DNA of 64,000 nucleotides from contig JBBDIM010000079.1 of the NCBI GenBank assembly GCA_040880405.1, forward strand, positions 77,087-141,086, read 5' to 3'. This document shows, one piece after another, positions 1 to 11,100 of this stretch (the first letter of the stretch is position 1; every line of letters begins with the position of its first letter). The notes beneath the pieces were generated by a model, which did no database searches, had not been told where the DNA came from, and saw nothing but the letters and a program-made list of their open reading frames with translations. A program made the translations under genes and the position numbers. This DNA comes from JBBDIM01 sp040880405. GTDB lineage: Bacteria > Planctomycetota > Planctomycetia > Pirellulales > Pirellulaceae.

Positions 1-182
1 GCGATAACGCTCCCATCCGCCCCGTTAGATTCGAAATTAGAGAATCTAGGCCGTTCTCCCGCGAATTCATGTAACCTAGGTACCCCTTTTCGGCATAGCT
101 GGGGTGTAGATTAAGATGAAGACTTCTCGCCGAGCGGTCGATCCGCCGGCACTTATCCTTTTCCAAAAATTGAGAGCACGTT

Positions 183-1355
183 TTGTTGTCGAACTCCGCC
201 AACCAACGAATCAGCTTTGCCCTCGTCCTAGCGATGGTGTCCACCTTTACCCTGGCTGGCCCCCGTTTGGCTTTCGGCCAAGGGACCTGGGAAATCACGC
301 GCGAGAGTGAGCTGGCCCTGGAACGAGGCCTGAGCTGGCTGTCCGCCAATCAGGGACCACAAGGGGATTGGGGCTCGGATGACCTGGGTCTCGTTGCGAT
401 GGGGGCCTTGGCGTTCATGGCCGATGGCAACGCCCCCGGCCGAGGCGAACATGGCCGTCCGCTGGAGCGGGCGATCGATCGGATCCTCTCTCAGGCGAAG
501 CCTTCCGGGCTGTTGAACGTCTCCAATCCGCAGCGTGACATGTACAACCATGGGCTGACCACGTTTGTGCTGGGGCAGGTCCACGGGATGAGTCATGACC
601 CGCGGATCACCTCCACGCTGGATCGTTCGTTGAAACTAATTGCCTTCACCCAGTGTGAAGATGGGGGCTGGGACTATCGGGCCAAACGCCAAAAAAATGG
701 ACACGACCTCAGTCTGGCGGTGATGCAGGCCAAGGCTCTTCGCAGCGCCATGGATACCGGGTTGGAAGTCGGGCCGGAAGTCGTCGAGATGGCAATCCGG
801 AGCGTGCGGGAACATTATCGCCCTGATGGCAACCTCCCTCGTGACGCCACTGAAGCGGAACAAAGGGCTGTCAGCGGACGGTTTACGTACACCCGGCATG
901 GCGGTAAGGATTCATTGGCCATGGCGGCGGCCGGTGTCGTTTGCCTCCAGGAATTCGGCCAATACGACGATTGGCGGATCGCCAAGAACATGGACCACAT
1001 CCATGAAGAGATCGCCAAGCTGAAAGACAAAAAGCCTCGCAATGGCGAGTTGCCAATGGACGCCTACACCTTGTATTACGTCGGTCAGGCGTTGTACCAA
1101 GTGGGTGGAGACGACTGGGACCGCAGCTATCCGATATTGCGGGACGCGGTGATTGCCGGTCAGACAATCAAGCCGGAAAGCCCCAATGAACATGGACGCT
1201 GGCGAGCCGGTGCCCACCTGGGGGGCACACCGAGCGACCTGTATGGGACCTCGGTTGGCTGTTTCATCCTGGCGATGCCCAACCGTTATCTGCCCATCCT
1301 GCAGGAAGGCCGGATTGAATCGTTCCAGAGCAATAAGTTCCGCGTGGGGCGCTGA
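183..1355 (+). CDS. Exported prenyltransferase/squalene-oxidase-repeat (alpha/alpha-toroid) protein
   Basis: A 390-aa protein. A hydrophobic segment at about residues 10-33, ending LAFGQG, reads as a signal peptide. The body repeats the toroid pattern: 'ALERGLSWLSANQ' with 'GDWG' near 60, 'FTQCEDGGWDY' near 155, and a late 'GTPSDLYGTSVGCFILAM'. This is the squalene-cyclase/prenyltransferase repeat fold common in planctomycete secreted proteins; the catalytic Asp-rich motif of true cyclases is not evident, so a binding or structural role is more likely. The start is TTG, with a weak GAGAG 6 nt upstream; the first in-frame ATG (234) would remove the basic N-terminus. It lies 85 bp before the vWA cluster on the same strand and probably belongs to it, as such proteins often do in planctomycetes. 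Confidence 0.75.
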   Translation: MLSNSANQRISFALVLAMVSTFTLAGPRLAFGQGTWEITRESELALERGLSWLSANQGPQGDWGSDDLGLVAMGALAFMADGNAPGRGEHGRPLERAIDRILSQAKPSGLLNVSNPQRDMYNHGLTTFVLGQVHGMSHDPRITSTLDRSLKLIAFTQCEDGGWDYRAKRQKNGHDLSLAVMQAKALRSAMDTGLEVGPEVVEMAIRSVREHYRPDGNLPRDATEAEQRAVSGRFTYTRHGGKDSLAMAAAGVVCLQEFGQYDDWRIAKNMDHIHEEIAKLKDKKPRNGELPMDAYTLYYVGQALYQVGGDDWDRSYPILRDAVIAGQTIKPESPNEHGRWRAGAHLGGTPSDLYGTSVGCFILAMPNRYLPILQEGRIESFQSNKFRVGR

Positions 1356-1440
1356 TATTCACCGGGCATTGGTTCCCGATGCCGCAACCATGGTGCCCTT
1401 CGACGACCTCTAACCCATCCCTTTTTTTCACCGGACAGTA

Positions 1441-3972
1441 ATGTTCCCTAGCTTCCTCGCTTCTGGTTTTGCGCTCGCGGGAGCGGCCTGCATGTTGGGG
1501 CCGATCGTGATCCATCTCATGAACCGCAGTCGGTTCAAGACGGTTCACTGGGGTGCGATGGAGTTCCTGCGAGAAGCGGTGCAATCGAATCGTCGGGTGC
1601 TGCACCTACGGGATGCCATCCTGCTCGCCCTGCGGACCTTGGCGGTCCTGTTCTTCGGATTGGCGCTGGCTAGGCCGTACTGGTCCGATGTCTCGGCCGC
1701 CTTTCAAGGGAATCAGCCGATCCACGCGGTGCTCTTGGTCGACAACAGTATGAGTATGGGGGTTGAAACCATCGCCGGCACGACCCTCGACATGGCAAAG
1801 CGCAAGGCGGTCGAGTTTGTGGAGTCGCTGCCACAGTCGAGCCGCGTCACCGTCTTGCCAACCTGCGGGGCGGCGACCGCCGGTTGGTCCGATCCGCTGC
1901 ATGCAAGGAGCGACGCCATCGAGGCGATCCAGCAAATTCACCTCACCGATCAGGCGGCGAATATTTCGCGAGCCTCCGGTGCCGCCCAGGCGGCGGCCGA
2001 AAAGCTTCCCCGAATGCAACCTCGGATCGTCCTGTTCAGCGATCAACAGCGCCAGGCTTGGCGCGGGGTCGGCCAAGGCGGGGTCGGCCAAGGCAATGGT
2101 GCCGAGAACTTACCGGAGATGCAGGTGGTAAGTGTCCCGAGCGGCGTTTCGGAAAACACCTGGGTCGAGGATCTTTCGCTGCAGGATGGCCTGACCGATA
2201 TCGGAATCACCTCCAAGTTCAACGTCCGCCTGCGGCACCAAGGTAGTAACCCACGACTTAACGTGCCGGTGACCTTCAAGGTGGATGGCATTGAGGTCGA
2301 TACCCAGACGGTCGATTTCGAGGCGGGGGATAGCGTTCGTCTGGTGACGTTTGAGTACCTATTCGACTCGGCCGAAATCGAACCGGGTCAGCCACATTTT
2401 CTACCGGTCGAGGTGGAACTGCCGTCCGATCGCCTTCCTGCCGATGACCGCCGGAGTTTGGTGGTGCCGATCGTCAGTTCGCTACCGGTGGTCTTCATCG
2501 ACCAGTGGAGCGAACTGGACGAAGACCCCAGGCGGGGTCGATTCGGTGAAACTTGGAACCTGCGAAAACTGCTTGCCCCGGTACTTTCTTCGCGACCAGA
2601 CACCCAGCAACTGATCCAAATCCGCCATCACACCTTTAACGATCTCGACGAGGCCACCCTCAAAGAGACCTTGCGCGATACTCGGTTAACGGTAATCGCC
2701 GGAGTCACCAGTCCCCCGGAATATGCTGTCAAGATTCTGCGGCAATATGTGCGGCAGGGTGGGCAACTGTTTATCGCCAGCGGCGGCGACTTCGACCCGC
2801 AGCGGTGGACCGAGTCGGCGTGGCTTGATGGGTCGGGCATCTTGCCTTTACCTCTGGAAGCGACACCCAAAGGGGAAGATATCGAGACCGCGGGAGACCG
2901 TCTCCAACCGTTTCGAATTGCGACCACCGGTCTGTTGGATCACGCCTATTTCCGCCTGACCGACCTGGAAGAATCGGCTTTGATCGATCTCTACACCGAT
3001 CCACTGTTCTTCAAGACTGTCGTTCCCCGCCGAGACGATGCCGCCATCGAGGCGATTCAGGCCGAGCAGCGGACCTACTGGGAAAGCCGCCTCGGGCCGG
3101 ATTCGCCGAGCAAAGCACCAGGCCCCACCGACGACTTTGAACCATGGCTCGTCTGGCAGCAGGAGACGCCACTGGAAACCGATATCAGCGATGCCACGGG
3201 GAATGGTGATGACAACCAAGATGCCCAGGCGCTAAAGATCGAGCAAATGGTCAGTCGTTCTCTACCACAGACCTTGGCCCGGTACGACAACGGGGTCGAC
3301 TTCGTCGTCCAGCGTCAGATCGGCAAAGGGAATGTCGTGATGATGACCTCCGGCATCCAGTCTCGGTGGAACACCCTCGCCACGACCAACGCGATTATCG
3401 TCTGCGACCGAATCTTACGTTCGATGATCGCCAGCACCCTGCCCCGGCGGAATTTCCCGGTGGGGTCCAGTGCCACGCTGGTCCTACCGCCCCGCGCCGG
3501 TGAGACCTCACCGATGCTGGTCGGTCCGGATGACCAGCGGCCGGTTCCCCTCCCGATACGCTTTGTTGACGGGCAGTTCCGCGGGGTCCGGTTAGAGACA
3601 TTGGAATCGAGCGGATTGCACCGGATTGAACTGGAAAGCGATGCTGCCCAGTCACTCAGTCCCATGGGTGATGTCGGAGGGGGCGTCGAAAACTATATTC
3701 CCATCTCCGTGGAGCAGGCCTCACTTGAGTCGGAACTCAACTACCTCGACGCCGAGACGTTCGCCGGACTGGGGCTGGGAGATCAGCTCACTTGGGTCGA
3801 ATCGGGCGAGACGATTCGGCTGGTCGGTGGTCGGATCTACGGGCACAACTGGTGGAAGTATCTGATTGGGCTGCTGCTGGTCATCCTGCTGATCGAGATG
3901 CTCGTGGCGGCCAGCCCGGCCTGGGTCCTCCGGTCGATTGGCCCGAGTCGCTCCTCCGCAAAGGCATCTTGA
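1441..3972 (+). CDS. BatA-type membrane protein with von Willebrand factor A domain
   Basis: An 843-aa protein. The N-terminus is the classic BatA double-TM module: 'GPIVIHLMNRSRF' at 20-32, 'VHWGAMEFL' at 35-43, then 'LLALRTLAVLFFGLALARP' at about 61-79. A vWA domain follows with an intact MIDAS start DNSMS at 101-105. The middle is a long beta-rich region, including a GATase-like stretch with 'LRQYVRQGGQLFIASGG'. A TM helix lies near the C-terminus ('WWKYLIGLLLVILLIEML'). A 15-bp tandem duplication at about 2068-2093 encodes GVGQGGVGQG. In known bat/MoxR operons such proteins sit in the membrane with metal-binding vWA domains outside and work with MoxR ATPases. The start is ATG with no clear ribosome-binding site. 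Confidence 0.85.
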   Translation: MFPSFLASGFALAGAACMLGPIVIHLMNRSRFKTVHWGAMEFLREAVQSNRRVLHLRDAILLALRTLAVLFFGLALARPYWSDVSAAFQGNQPIHAVLLVDNSMSMGVETIAGTTLDMAKRKAVEFVESLPQSSRVTVLPTCGAATAGWSDPLHARSDAIEAIQQIHLTDQAANISRASGAAQAAAEKLPRMQPRIVLFSDQQRQAWRGVGQGGVGQGNGAENLPEMQVVSVPSGVSENTWVEDLSLQDGLTDIGITSKFNVRLRHQGSNPRLNVPVTFKVDGIEVDTQTVDFEAGDSVRLVTFEYLFDSAEIEPGQPHFLPVEVELPSDRLPADDRRSLVVPIVSSLPVVFIDQWSELDEDPRRGRFGETWNLRKLLAPVLSSRPDTQQLIQIRHHTFNDLDEATLKETLRDTRLTVIAGVTSPPEYAVKILRQYVRQGGQLFIASGGDFDPQRWTESAWLDGSGILPLPLEATPKGEDIETAGDRLQPFRIATTGLLDHAYFRLTDLEESALIDLYTDPLFFKTVVPRRDDAAIEAIQAEQRTYWESRLGPDSPSKAPGPTDDFEPWLVWQQETPLETDISDATGNGDDNQDAQALKIEQMVSRSLPQTLARYDNGVDFVVQRQIGKGNVVMMTSGIQSRWNTLATTNAIIVCDRILRSMIASTLPRRNFPVGSSATLVLPPRAGETSPMLVGPDDQRPVPLPIRFVDGQFRGVRLETLESSGLHRIELESDAAQSLSPMGDVGGGVENYIPISVEQASLESELNYLDAETFAGLGLGDQLTWVESGETIRLVGGRIYGHNWWKYLIGLLLVILLIEMLVAASPAWVLRSIGPSRSSAKAS

Positions 3973-3992
3973 AAGGAACACAAAGGGACGGA

Positions 3993-6506
3993 ATGTTGTA
4001 TCGCTTTTTAGGTTGGCTGGTAGGTATCGAAGACGCCTCGACCGTGGATCGAGTCGATCTGTCGCTGGCCGCGCCTTGGGCGGAGAACGATCCGGTGTGG
4101 CCCTTGCTGGGCTGCGGCTTCGCCCTGGCCCTCGCCTGGTGGTACTACCACCGCATCCAGACCGGCCTGACGACCCGTCGACGTTGGATCCTGACCGCTA
4201 CGCGGGGGGCGATCCTGGTCATGCTGATCATCACCCTGGCCGATCCAACCGCAAGGGTAGTTTCGCAGAATCAGCTGAGTCCCGTGCTATACGTAGTGTT
4301 CGATGGGACCGGCAGCATGGAGGTCCATGACGAACTGACTCCCGAGGAAGCGGAAGCCTTGGCCGCCGCGGTCTCCGCCCCAGGAGGCTCGGCCACTTTG
4401 AGTGGGGACGGCACTTCATCCCTTTCGCGGCTCGAGTGGATCCAAAGTTATCTCCGCAAAGAGGACAACAACCTCCTGACCAAGCTGCAAGCCCAACACG
4501 ACTTGGAGATCGAAACCTTCATCTTTGATGGCGAGACCACGAGCAGCGCTCGGCGTCTGGGTCAAATCGGTGGCGAAGCCAACTCGCTCACGCCGGAAGA
4601 TCTGGCGGACAAACTGACGACTTCCGGCCGGGTCACTGCGTTGGGAGACATGCTGGCCGATCTGGCGATGCAGTCGAATCGACGGCTCGCAGGGATCGTC
4701 CTGGTGAGCGACTTCGCCCACAACTCCGGCCTGGCCCCGTTAGGGTCGGACGGTTCAGGGCAATCGCCGCTAGAGCGGCTGGGCGTCCCGGTCCATACGA
4801 TCGGCATCGGGGCAGTTTCCACCAAGGACCTCGCGGTCGAGGTTCAACCGCCGGTCAAAATGAAGAAGGCGGAGCGTTCCAGTATCGCGGTTCGGCTGTC
4901 GCAATCGGGGTTGATTGGTGAAGTCGCCCAGGTCCGCGTCACGGCCCGGCCGCTCGATGGAGATGGGACACCGCGGGAAGGAGAAACCTCCGGCGAAGAG
5001 GAGATGCTGGTCGGAACCCAACAGGTTCCGCTGGAGTCCTCGATCCAATACCTCGATTTCCCCTTCACCCCGGAATTGGCTGGACGGTTTCTGTTCACCG
5101 CCGAGGTCGAGCCGCTGCCAGGCGAGGTTAGTCGCGACAACAACCGATCTTCTCGCTCGGTCAACATCATCGACGACTTCCTGCGGCTGGTCTACATCGA
5201 GAACGAGCCCTCCTGGGAATGGCGGTTTGTGAAAGAGGTGTTCCACCGAGATCGACTGGTCGGCCTGGAAGGTTTCCGCACCTATCTCCGCTCGGCCGAT
5301 CCGAAGGTTCGGCAGACCAACGAGATGTTCCTGACAACGCTCACCCCGCGGCGGAGCGACTTCTTCGCCAACGATGTCGTCTTCCTGGGAGACATGCCGA
5401 GCGACGCCTTGAACGAGCGATTCGGCCGGATGCTGAAGGAATTTGTGGGGCAGTTCGGTGGTGGTTTGGTTGTCGTGGCGGGGCCGAATTTTGGGCCGAG
5501 CCATTTGGCCGGGACCGAAATCGCCGACATGCTGCCGGTCCGGTTGGACAGCACCCTCTCGATCCGGGACGACATGCCCTTCACCATGCAAATCACCCCC
5601 TGGGGCCAGCAGGCCGACTTCATGCAACTGGGTGGCGACCAATCGAGTGCGAGTGGCGTCGGCGAGGAAGGAACCGCCGCTTGGAGATACCTGGGAAAAC
5701 TCCCCTGGTATCAGCCGGTGGTCGGGGTCCATTCGCAAGCGACCGTTTTGGCCCAGCACCCTTACGACCTGTGCGCCGATGGCCAAACGCCCCAGCCACT
5801 AATCGCGACTAGAAGATACGGCAATGGCGAGGTGGTCTACATCGGATTCAACGAACTATGGCGTCTGCGGCGGATGCATGGCGAGCGGTACTACCGGCAG
5901 TTCTGGTCGCAGATCATCACCCGACTCGGTTTAAGCCACGCTCTGGGTAGCCAAAAGCGGTTTGTCGTCTCGACCGACCGGCAGACCTACCAAGTCGATG
6001 AAAAGGTCGCCTTAACGGTCGAGGCGTACGATGAAAACTTTGATCCTCTCCGCCTGGAAGAAACGGCCCAATCTTCCCTCACCGCCCAGATCACCGGCGA
6101 GGGGGCCTTGGCGGCGATTCGCGAGGAAGTGCAGCTCTCGCAGCTTCGCCCTGGTCGATTCGAGGGGCGGTTCTCGGCCTTTGAGTCGGGAAGATACAGC
6201 GTCAAGGTCCTCGATCCGATCGCCGGGACCCATAGCGAGATCCGCTTCGAAGTAACCGGCGCGACCGCGGAACAACGCAATCCGGCCCGGAACCTGCCCC
6301 TGCAACAATCAATCGCCGCGACCTCGGGTGGTGGCAGTTTCGAATTACCGACCGCAGACCGCCTCCTCCAGCAAATCAGCGTCCCGGAAATCGAGGAAGA
6401 GGTCTCGCGAAGTTATCCGATGTGGGCCACACCCCTATGGTTTGTGCTGCTCGTCGGTCTGTTATTTTCCGAATGGCTGTTCCGAAAGCGGGCCAATCTG
6501 GCATGA
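3993..6506 (+). CDS. Membrane vWA protein with glutamine-amidotransferase-like domain
   Basis: An 837-aa protein. Two TM helices (about 36-52 and 65-83) precede a vWA domain whose MIDAS reads DGTGS at 104-108, so Thr replaces the usual first Ser. The C-terminal half contains a class-I-GATase-like beta/alpha region ('VFLGDMPSDALNERF', 'FVGQFGGGLVVVAGP') of the type seen in planctomycete vWA proteins; no catalytic Cys is apparent. It ends with one TM helix and a basic tail. The ATG at 3993 follows AAAGGAAC and lies 20 bp after the previous stop; the frame is open further upstream, but that would overlap the batA-like gene by 180 bp. The 3' end overlaps the next start as ATGA, which implies coupled translation. 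Confidence 0.85.
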   Translation: MLYRFLGWLVGIEDASTVDRVDLSLAAPWAENDPVWPLLGCGFALALAWWYYHRIQTGLTTRRRWILTATRGAILVMLIITLADPTARVVSQNQLSPVLYVVFDGTGSMEVHDELTPEEAEALAAAVSAPGGSATLSGDGTSSLSRLEWIQSYLRKEDNNLLTKLQAQHDLEIETFIFDGETTSSARRLGQIGGEANSLTPEDLADKLTTSGRVTALGDMLADLAMQSNRRLAGIVLVSDFAHNSGLAPLGSDGSGQSPLERLGVPVHTIGIGAVSTKDLAVEVQPPVKMKKAERSSIAVRLSQSGLIGEVAQVRVTARPLDGDGTPREGETSGEEEMLVGTQQVPLESSIQYLDFPFTPELAGRFLFTAEVEPLPGEVSRDNNRSSRSVNIIDDFLRLVYIENEPSWEWRFVKEVFHRDRLVGLEGFRTYLRSADPKVRQTNEMFLTTLTPRRSDFFANDVVFLGDMPSDALNERFGRMLKEFVGQFGGGLVVVAGPNFGPSHLAGTEIADMLPVRLDSTLSIRDDMPFTMQITPWGQQADFMQLGGDQSSASGVGEEGTAAWRYLGKLPWYQPVVGVHSQATVLAQHPYDLCADGQTPQPLIATRRYGNGEVVYIGFNELWRLRRMHGERYYRQFWSQIITRLGLSHALGSQKRFVVSTDRQTYQVDEKVALTVEAYDENFDPLRLEETAQSSLTAQITGEGALAAIREEVQLSQLRPGRFEGRFSAFESGRYSVKVLDPIAGTHSEIRFEVTGATAEQRNPARNLPLQQSIAATSGGGSFELPTADRLLQQISVPEIEEEVSRSYPMWATPLWFVLLVGLLFSEWLFRKRANLA

Positions 6507-8194
6507 GCAAATCGCGCTTACAAAACCTGAGAAATGAACTAACGCGGCTGCAATCGGCGCGGCGGACGGTCACGCTCGGGCTGTTCGTTTCGCACTTGCT
6601 ATTGATCAGCGGTGGGGTGTTGGTATTGTTTTTCCTGCTCGACTTCGTCCTGGAGTTAAGCGTCCTTCAGCGGCTCATTGTCGCGACCCTCGGTGTGGTG
6701 GCGGTGGTCTGGGGCTGCGCCCAGGTAGGTTGCGACTGGAATAGCTTCCGCACGTCGATTTTGGATTTGGCCCTGGGTGTCGAACGCCGCCACGGAATCG
6801 AGGGAGACTTGGTAGCCGCCTTGCAGTTCGAAGAAGGGAAGGCGACCGGGTCCCCGCAACTGCAATCCGCAGTAATCGAGTATGTCTCGCAGCTTAACCG
6901 CGATATCGATGTCTTCGCCGGATTCGACGCCTCACCACTGAAACGGCGTTTGGCGAGTGTGGCCGCGATGTTGCTCGCGATGTTGGTTGGTTACTTTCTG
7001 CTGCCGGGGCATTTTCAAACTTTCCTGTCCCGGCTGGCCCTGGCCGATCAGCCCTACCCGACCCAAACCCAAATCGAACATCTGCATGTCAACGGCCAGG
7101 AAATTATCTGGCCAGAGACTCGGCTGGCCAGCAGCGAGCCGCCCGAGGTCGTGGTCGGCTATGGCAAACCGGTCTCGTTCGAAGTCCTCTGTGGTGGTGT
7201 GCTACCGAGCGTCTGCCAAATGATTCTCCGCGATCAAGCGGGGGAACGGACCCCGCTGGAAATGTCGCCCAGCGCGGACAAGGCGGGACAATTTTCCCTG
7301 GACCTGCCCCGGCTGATCGAGACGGTCGACCTATGGGTCGAAGCGGGAGACGCCCACAGCCGAATGGCCCGGTTGCGATTGATTCCGCTGCCGCTGCTGG
7401 AGATCGAACTGGAGGTCACGCCTCCCGGTTACGCTTCGCCAGGCAATGAGAAACTGGTGTTCAACACCCCCAACATCTCGGTCCTGGAAGGGAGTCGAGC
7501 CCTGCTCACGGTCAAGGCGGATCGGCCGCTGGAACAGGTCGAAATCGAGATCATGCGGATGGGGCAACCAGACAAACTGCGGCTTGAGGCGGTTGATTCG
7601 GAGCGTCAAATTTGGCGACTGGCGGGCTCCGAGAACCCATTAAATGACCTGCGCGAGCCCCTTACCTACAAGCTAACCGCAGTTGACCAGCATGGACTCA
7701 ATCCCCAAGGGACACCGCGGGGGACCATCCGCGTGATGACCGACAAAGCACCCCGGGCCATCGCCAGCATGATTCACAAGGTCCTCCTACCGGGCGCCAA
7801 ACCACAGTTGCGGCTCAAGATCGACGACGACTTTGGGCTGGCCAGCGCACACCTGGAAATGCGGGTGGAACGAAACATGGAAACCGTGCTGGAAGAGCGA
7901 GTCTCGCTCAACCAGGAACTGGGCCTCGCGCCGGGTCAAACCACCCTGGAAAAATCGCATGCACTGGCCCTTTCCCGTTGGAAACTACAACCGGGAGATC
8001 GTTTGCAGATAACTCTCGCGGCCGAGGATAACCGGGGAGGCCAACCGGGGCGAATCGGACGAAGCGAGCCGTTGGTGCTGGAAATCGCGGATGAAAGCGG
8101 CGTGTTGGCCGCGATCTCCGAAGCGGATCAACAGTCGGAACAACTGCTGGGGGAACTTATCCAACGGCAACTCGGGATCGGAGAAACCCAATGA
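6503..8194 (+). CDS. DUF4175-like membrane protein of the vWA/MoxR cluster
   Basis: A 563-aa protein. The N-terminus has paired TM helices ('LFVSHLLLISGGVLVLFFLL', then 'LIVATLGVVAVVWGC') followed by a charged helical stretch and another TM pair ('SVAAMLLAMLVGYFLLPG'). The rest is probably outside the membrane and beta-rich. This layout matches DUF4175-type proteins that neighbour vWA and MoxR genes. I assign the family by layout and context only. The ATG at 6503 overlaps the upstream stop (ATGA), and the stop at 8194 overlaps the next start the same way. It is therefore the middle member of a three-gene translationally coupled set. Confidence 0.7.
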   Translation: MSKSRLQNLRNELTRLQSARRTVTLGLFVSHLLLISGGVLVLFFLLDFVLELSVLQRLIVATLGVVAVVWGCAQVGCDWNSFRTSILDLALGVERRHGIEGDLVAALQFEEGKATGSPQLQSAVIEYVSQLNRDIDVFAGFDASPLKRRLASVAAMLLAMLVGYFLLPGHFQTFLSRLALADQPYPTQTQIEHLHVNGQEIIWPETRLASSEPPEVVVGYGKPVSFEVLCGGVLPSVCQMILRDQAGERTPLEMSPSADKAGQFSLDLPRLIETVDLWVEAGDAHSRMARLRLIPLPLLEIELEVTPPGYASPGNEKLVFNTPNISVLEGSRALLTVKADRPLEQVEIEIMRMGQPDKLRLEAVDSERQIWRLAGSENPLNDLREPLTYKLTAVDQHGLNPQGTPRGTIRVMTDKAPRAIASMIHKVLLPGAKPQLRLKIDDDFGLASAHLEMRVERNMETVLEERVSLNQELGLAPGQTTLEKSHALALSRWKLQPGDRLQITLAAEDNRGGQPGRIGRSEPLVLEIADESGVLAAISEADQQSEQLLGELIQRQLGIGETQ

Positions 8195-11100
8195 CACGTC
8201 GGAATCCTATGCTGCTGATCGCGCTGGTGGGTTGCACCACCTGGCTCCTCGCTTCCACCCCGGCATCGGCCCAAGGGCCGGAACTGGGGAAACTCCGTCG
8301 TCAGCAGTTCGCGCAACAACAGGCTCAAAACCTGGCTCGGCAATTGGTCAGCCGGGTCCTCGATCTGCAAGCAGCTCAATTGGAGGAGAACGGCCTAACC
8401 GATCTTCCGATCTACAAGGACATCCGCGGCATGGGTTCGAACATCGACCGTCTGGTCGAGAACGAAATGTCAGGCGTCGTCGAATTGTTGGTTAAGGCCC
8501 AGGAAGCACAACCCGAGGCCCGCGGCCCGCTGGTGACCCAGGCCCGAGACGAGGTCCGAGGTATTTTGCTGGCGTTGATGACCGAGCGACAGCGACTATT
8601 CCGCCGCTTGCAACTGGCCCGACTGGAGGCCCAGACCCGGGAATTGATCTCCGTGCAGCGGCGAGTCGAAAACCAAACCAGAGACCTGCCCCGCCGGGCC
8701 GTCCGCGAACGAGACGCTCTCGCGTTAACAGCCCTTTCCGGGCAACGGGACACCGGCGCGATGTTTGAGAACCTAGTGGAGATGGTGGACGAGGTGAGCC
8801 GCTGGGGCGGCCAGATCGGGGCCTCGGCCCTAGCCGGCAAGCAATCATTGCAAGAGACCGAAACGAAAAATTGGTTAGCCAAGGCGGAAACTAGCCTCAC
8901 CGGCGGAGAGTTCCTGCCAGCCGCCGACAACCAGCGGGAAGTGATTAACGGGCTGCGTAAACTGTTGGAAAAACTACAACAGTCGCAAAGTTCAGCCGAT
9001 CGTGAGTTAGAGGCCGCTCTGGCGAGTGTCAGTGAACTAATCGAGGATCAGGTCAATATCAAAGAGGAATCGCAAGAGACACCCTTAACCGCGGAGCGGG
9101 CGGACGAACTCTCGCAGCGGCAAGACGATATCAGCCAGCGAATCCAGGACTTGGTCCGACAATTGGACGAATTCGCTTCCGCTCAGGCCCCGCTTGAAAC
9201 GGGCCAGAAGGCGGCCAGCGATGCGGCCGAACAACTTTTTGAACAGCAACAGGCCGCAGCGCTCGAAAGCCAAGAGGAGGTTCTCGCTTCGTTGGAAGCG
9301 CTCCGCGATATGATGGAAATCAAAGCCGAGACCATCCAGCCGGAGAAAAGCGCCGATCAACTCGCGGAAGAAATCGCCAAGCTGCAATCGGCCCAGGAAC
9401 AGCTTGCGGAGGCCCAGTCGCTGCAAGCGGATGCCCAGGAGGCCTGGAGCCAAGAAGAAAAACCCAACGCCCAGCACGCCCAAGAGGCTCAGAAGCGGGC
9501 AATCGACAAACTGGCCGAGGCGGCTCGGACGACGGACCTTCCAGCACATGTGGAGCCACTGCTGAATCAGGCTCAGCAGCTTGCCGAAAAAGCCCAGGAC
9601 CAGTTGGCCAGCGCGGACGCCGCCAACCCCGAACAAGCGGCCGCAGTCGCCGAGGCACTGGAGCAGGCGACCGACGCCACCCGGCAATCGCTGGAGGAAC
9701 TTTCCTCGACATTGGCCGACACCCAGCGGAAACAACTCGCCACCGCCGTCGCAGAACTGGCCCGCGCCGCCGAGGCCCTTGACCGGGCCGCGGCCTCAGA
9801 GCGGGATATCTCGCGGGAACTTGCCACCGCCGCCGAGTCCGGCAAGCAGGTTACCGCTTCGGATTTGGCCGAAATGAAAAAGACCCAGGCTCAGATCGAG
9901 CGGGTCGTCGAACGCGCCAAGACCGGAACCGACCAAACCGCACCTGCCGCCCAGGAGAGTCTGGCCAGAGCACTGGAGAAAGTCCAGGCCGCGACCGAGT
10001 CGTTACCGGAAAAAGGATCCGCCGAGGCTGACGCACCTTCCGATTCCGCCGCGGCTTCTGGCGAGTCCGCCAACAATGGCGCGGATCCGGCCAATCCAGA
10101 CTCAGCCACTGCGGAATCAACAGCGGAAACCGGAAGTGAATCGGCCGGACAGCCGGAGGGGGATACTCCGGCTCCCTCAGGAGAATCCCCCAATCCTCAG
10201 CCGACAGCCGAGGCGGCCCAGCAATTGGCGGAAGCGGCGAACCTGCTGCGGAAAGAGGCCAAGAATGCGGCACGAGAGTTGAGCCGCACCGCCCAGGGGC
10301 AACTCGATCAGATCGACTCGGCTCAAAGTGAGCTGGCCCAGATAAGCCAGAACTCGGAAAAGCCCCAGGCGGGTCAGCTCAATCAGATCGCCGATGACGT
10401 CGGCCAGATCGCCCCGGAAGCTTCGGCGATGCTCCGCAATCAAGCAGATCAGGCGGCCCAAGCGGCGATGCAAGATCCCGGTGCCGACCGTCCAGACGCA
10501 AACGATCCAGACGCTGACCCGTCGGGCAGTACGCCGATGGGGGACAACCCTGGCGGCAGTGAACCTGCCGCCAGTGACCCCGAGGGCAGCGAACCTGCCG
10601 GAGGCGAACCGGCAACCGAGCCAGCGGCTGGCGATGATGCCAGCGGGGAAGAAACCGGTGCAAGTGAGCCTCCCGCGGGACCGATGCCGATCAGTGGCAG
10701 CCCTCCAGCCCCTTCGACCGAGCAGGCGATGGCCTCGCTCGCGGGTCGACGAATGCCGATCGCCGAAGACAAAGCGGCCGCCGATCAATTGGCAATGCTG
10801 CTCGACAACATGCATGCCTCGCGGGACGAGATCGGGGCCTTGGCAAATCAGTTTTTGGAAGAACAAGCAGCGTTGGCGGCGGCAACCCCTACCGGGGAAG
10901 CGGCGGGCGAAGCCGCAGGAGAACCGCAGTCGGGCGAGCCGGCCGAGGGCGCAAGTGGTGAGGCTCCGAGTAGTGGAGATCCAGCCAACGGGGCTCCGAG
11001 CGAAGCAGGCAATGCTGGACAGCCCAGCGGTGAAGGTGCTCCACCAAGTGGCAATCAACCTCCCGCTAATGAGTCAGCCGCCCCAGCCAGTGAGGTCGCG

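Noticed and set aside
4770..5786. 338-aa open frame on the minus strand
   Set aside because: It lies wholly inside the vWA/GATase-like gene, has no family motif or ribosome-binding site, and reflects biased codons of the real gene.
10177..11058. 293-aa open frame on the minus strand
   Set aside because: It is antisense to the low-complexity part of the 1269-aa protein, with Arg-rich sequence and no motif.
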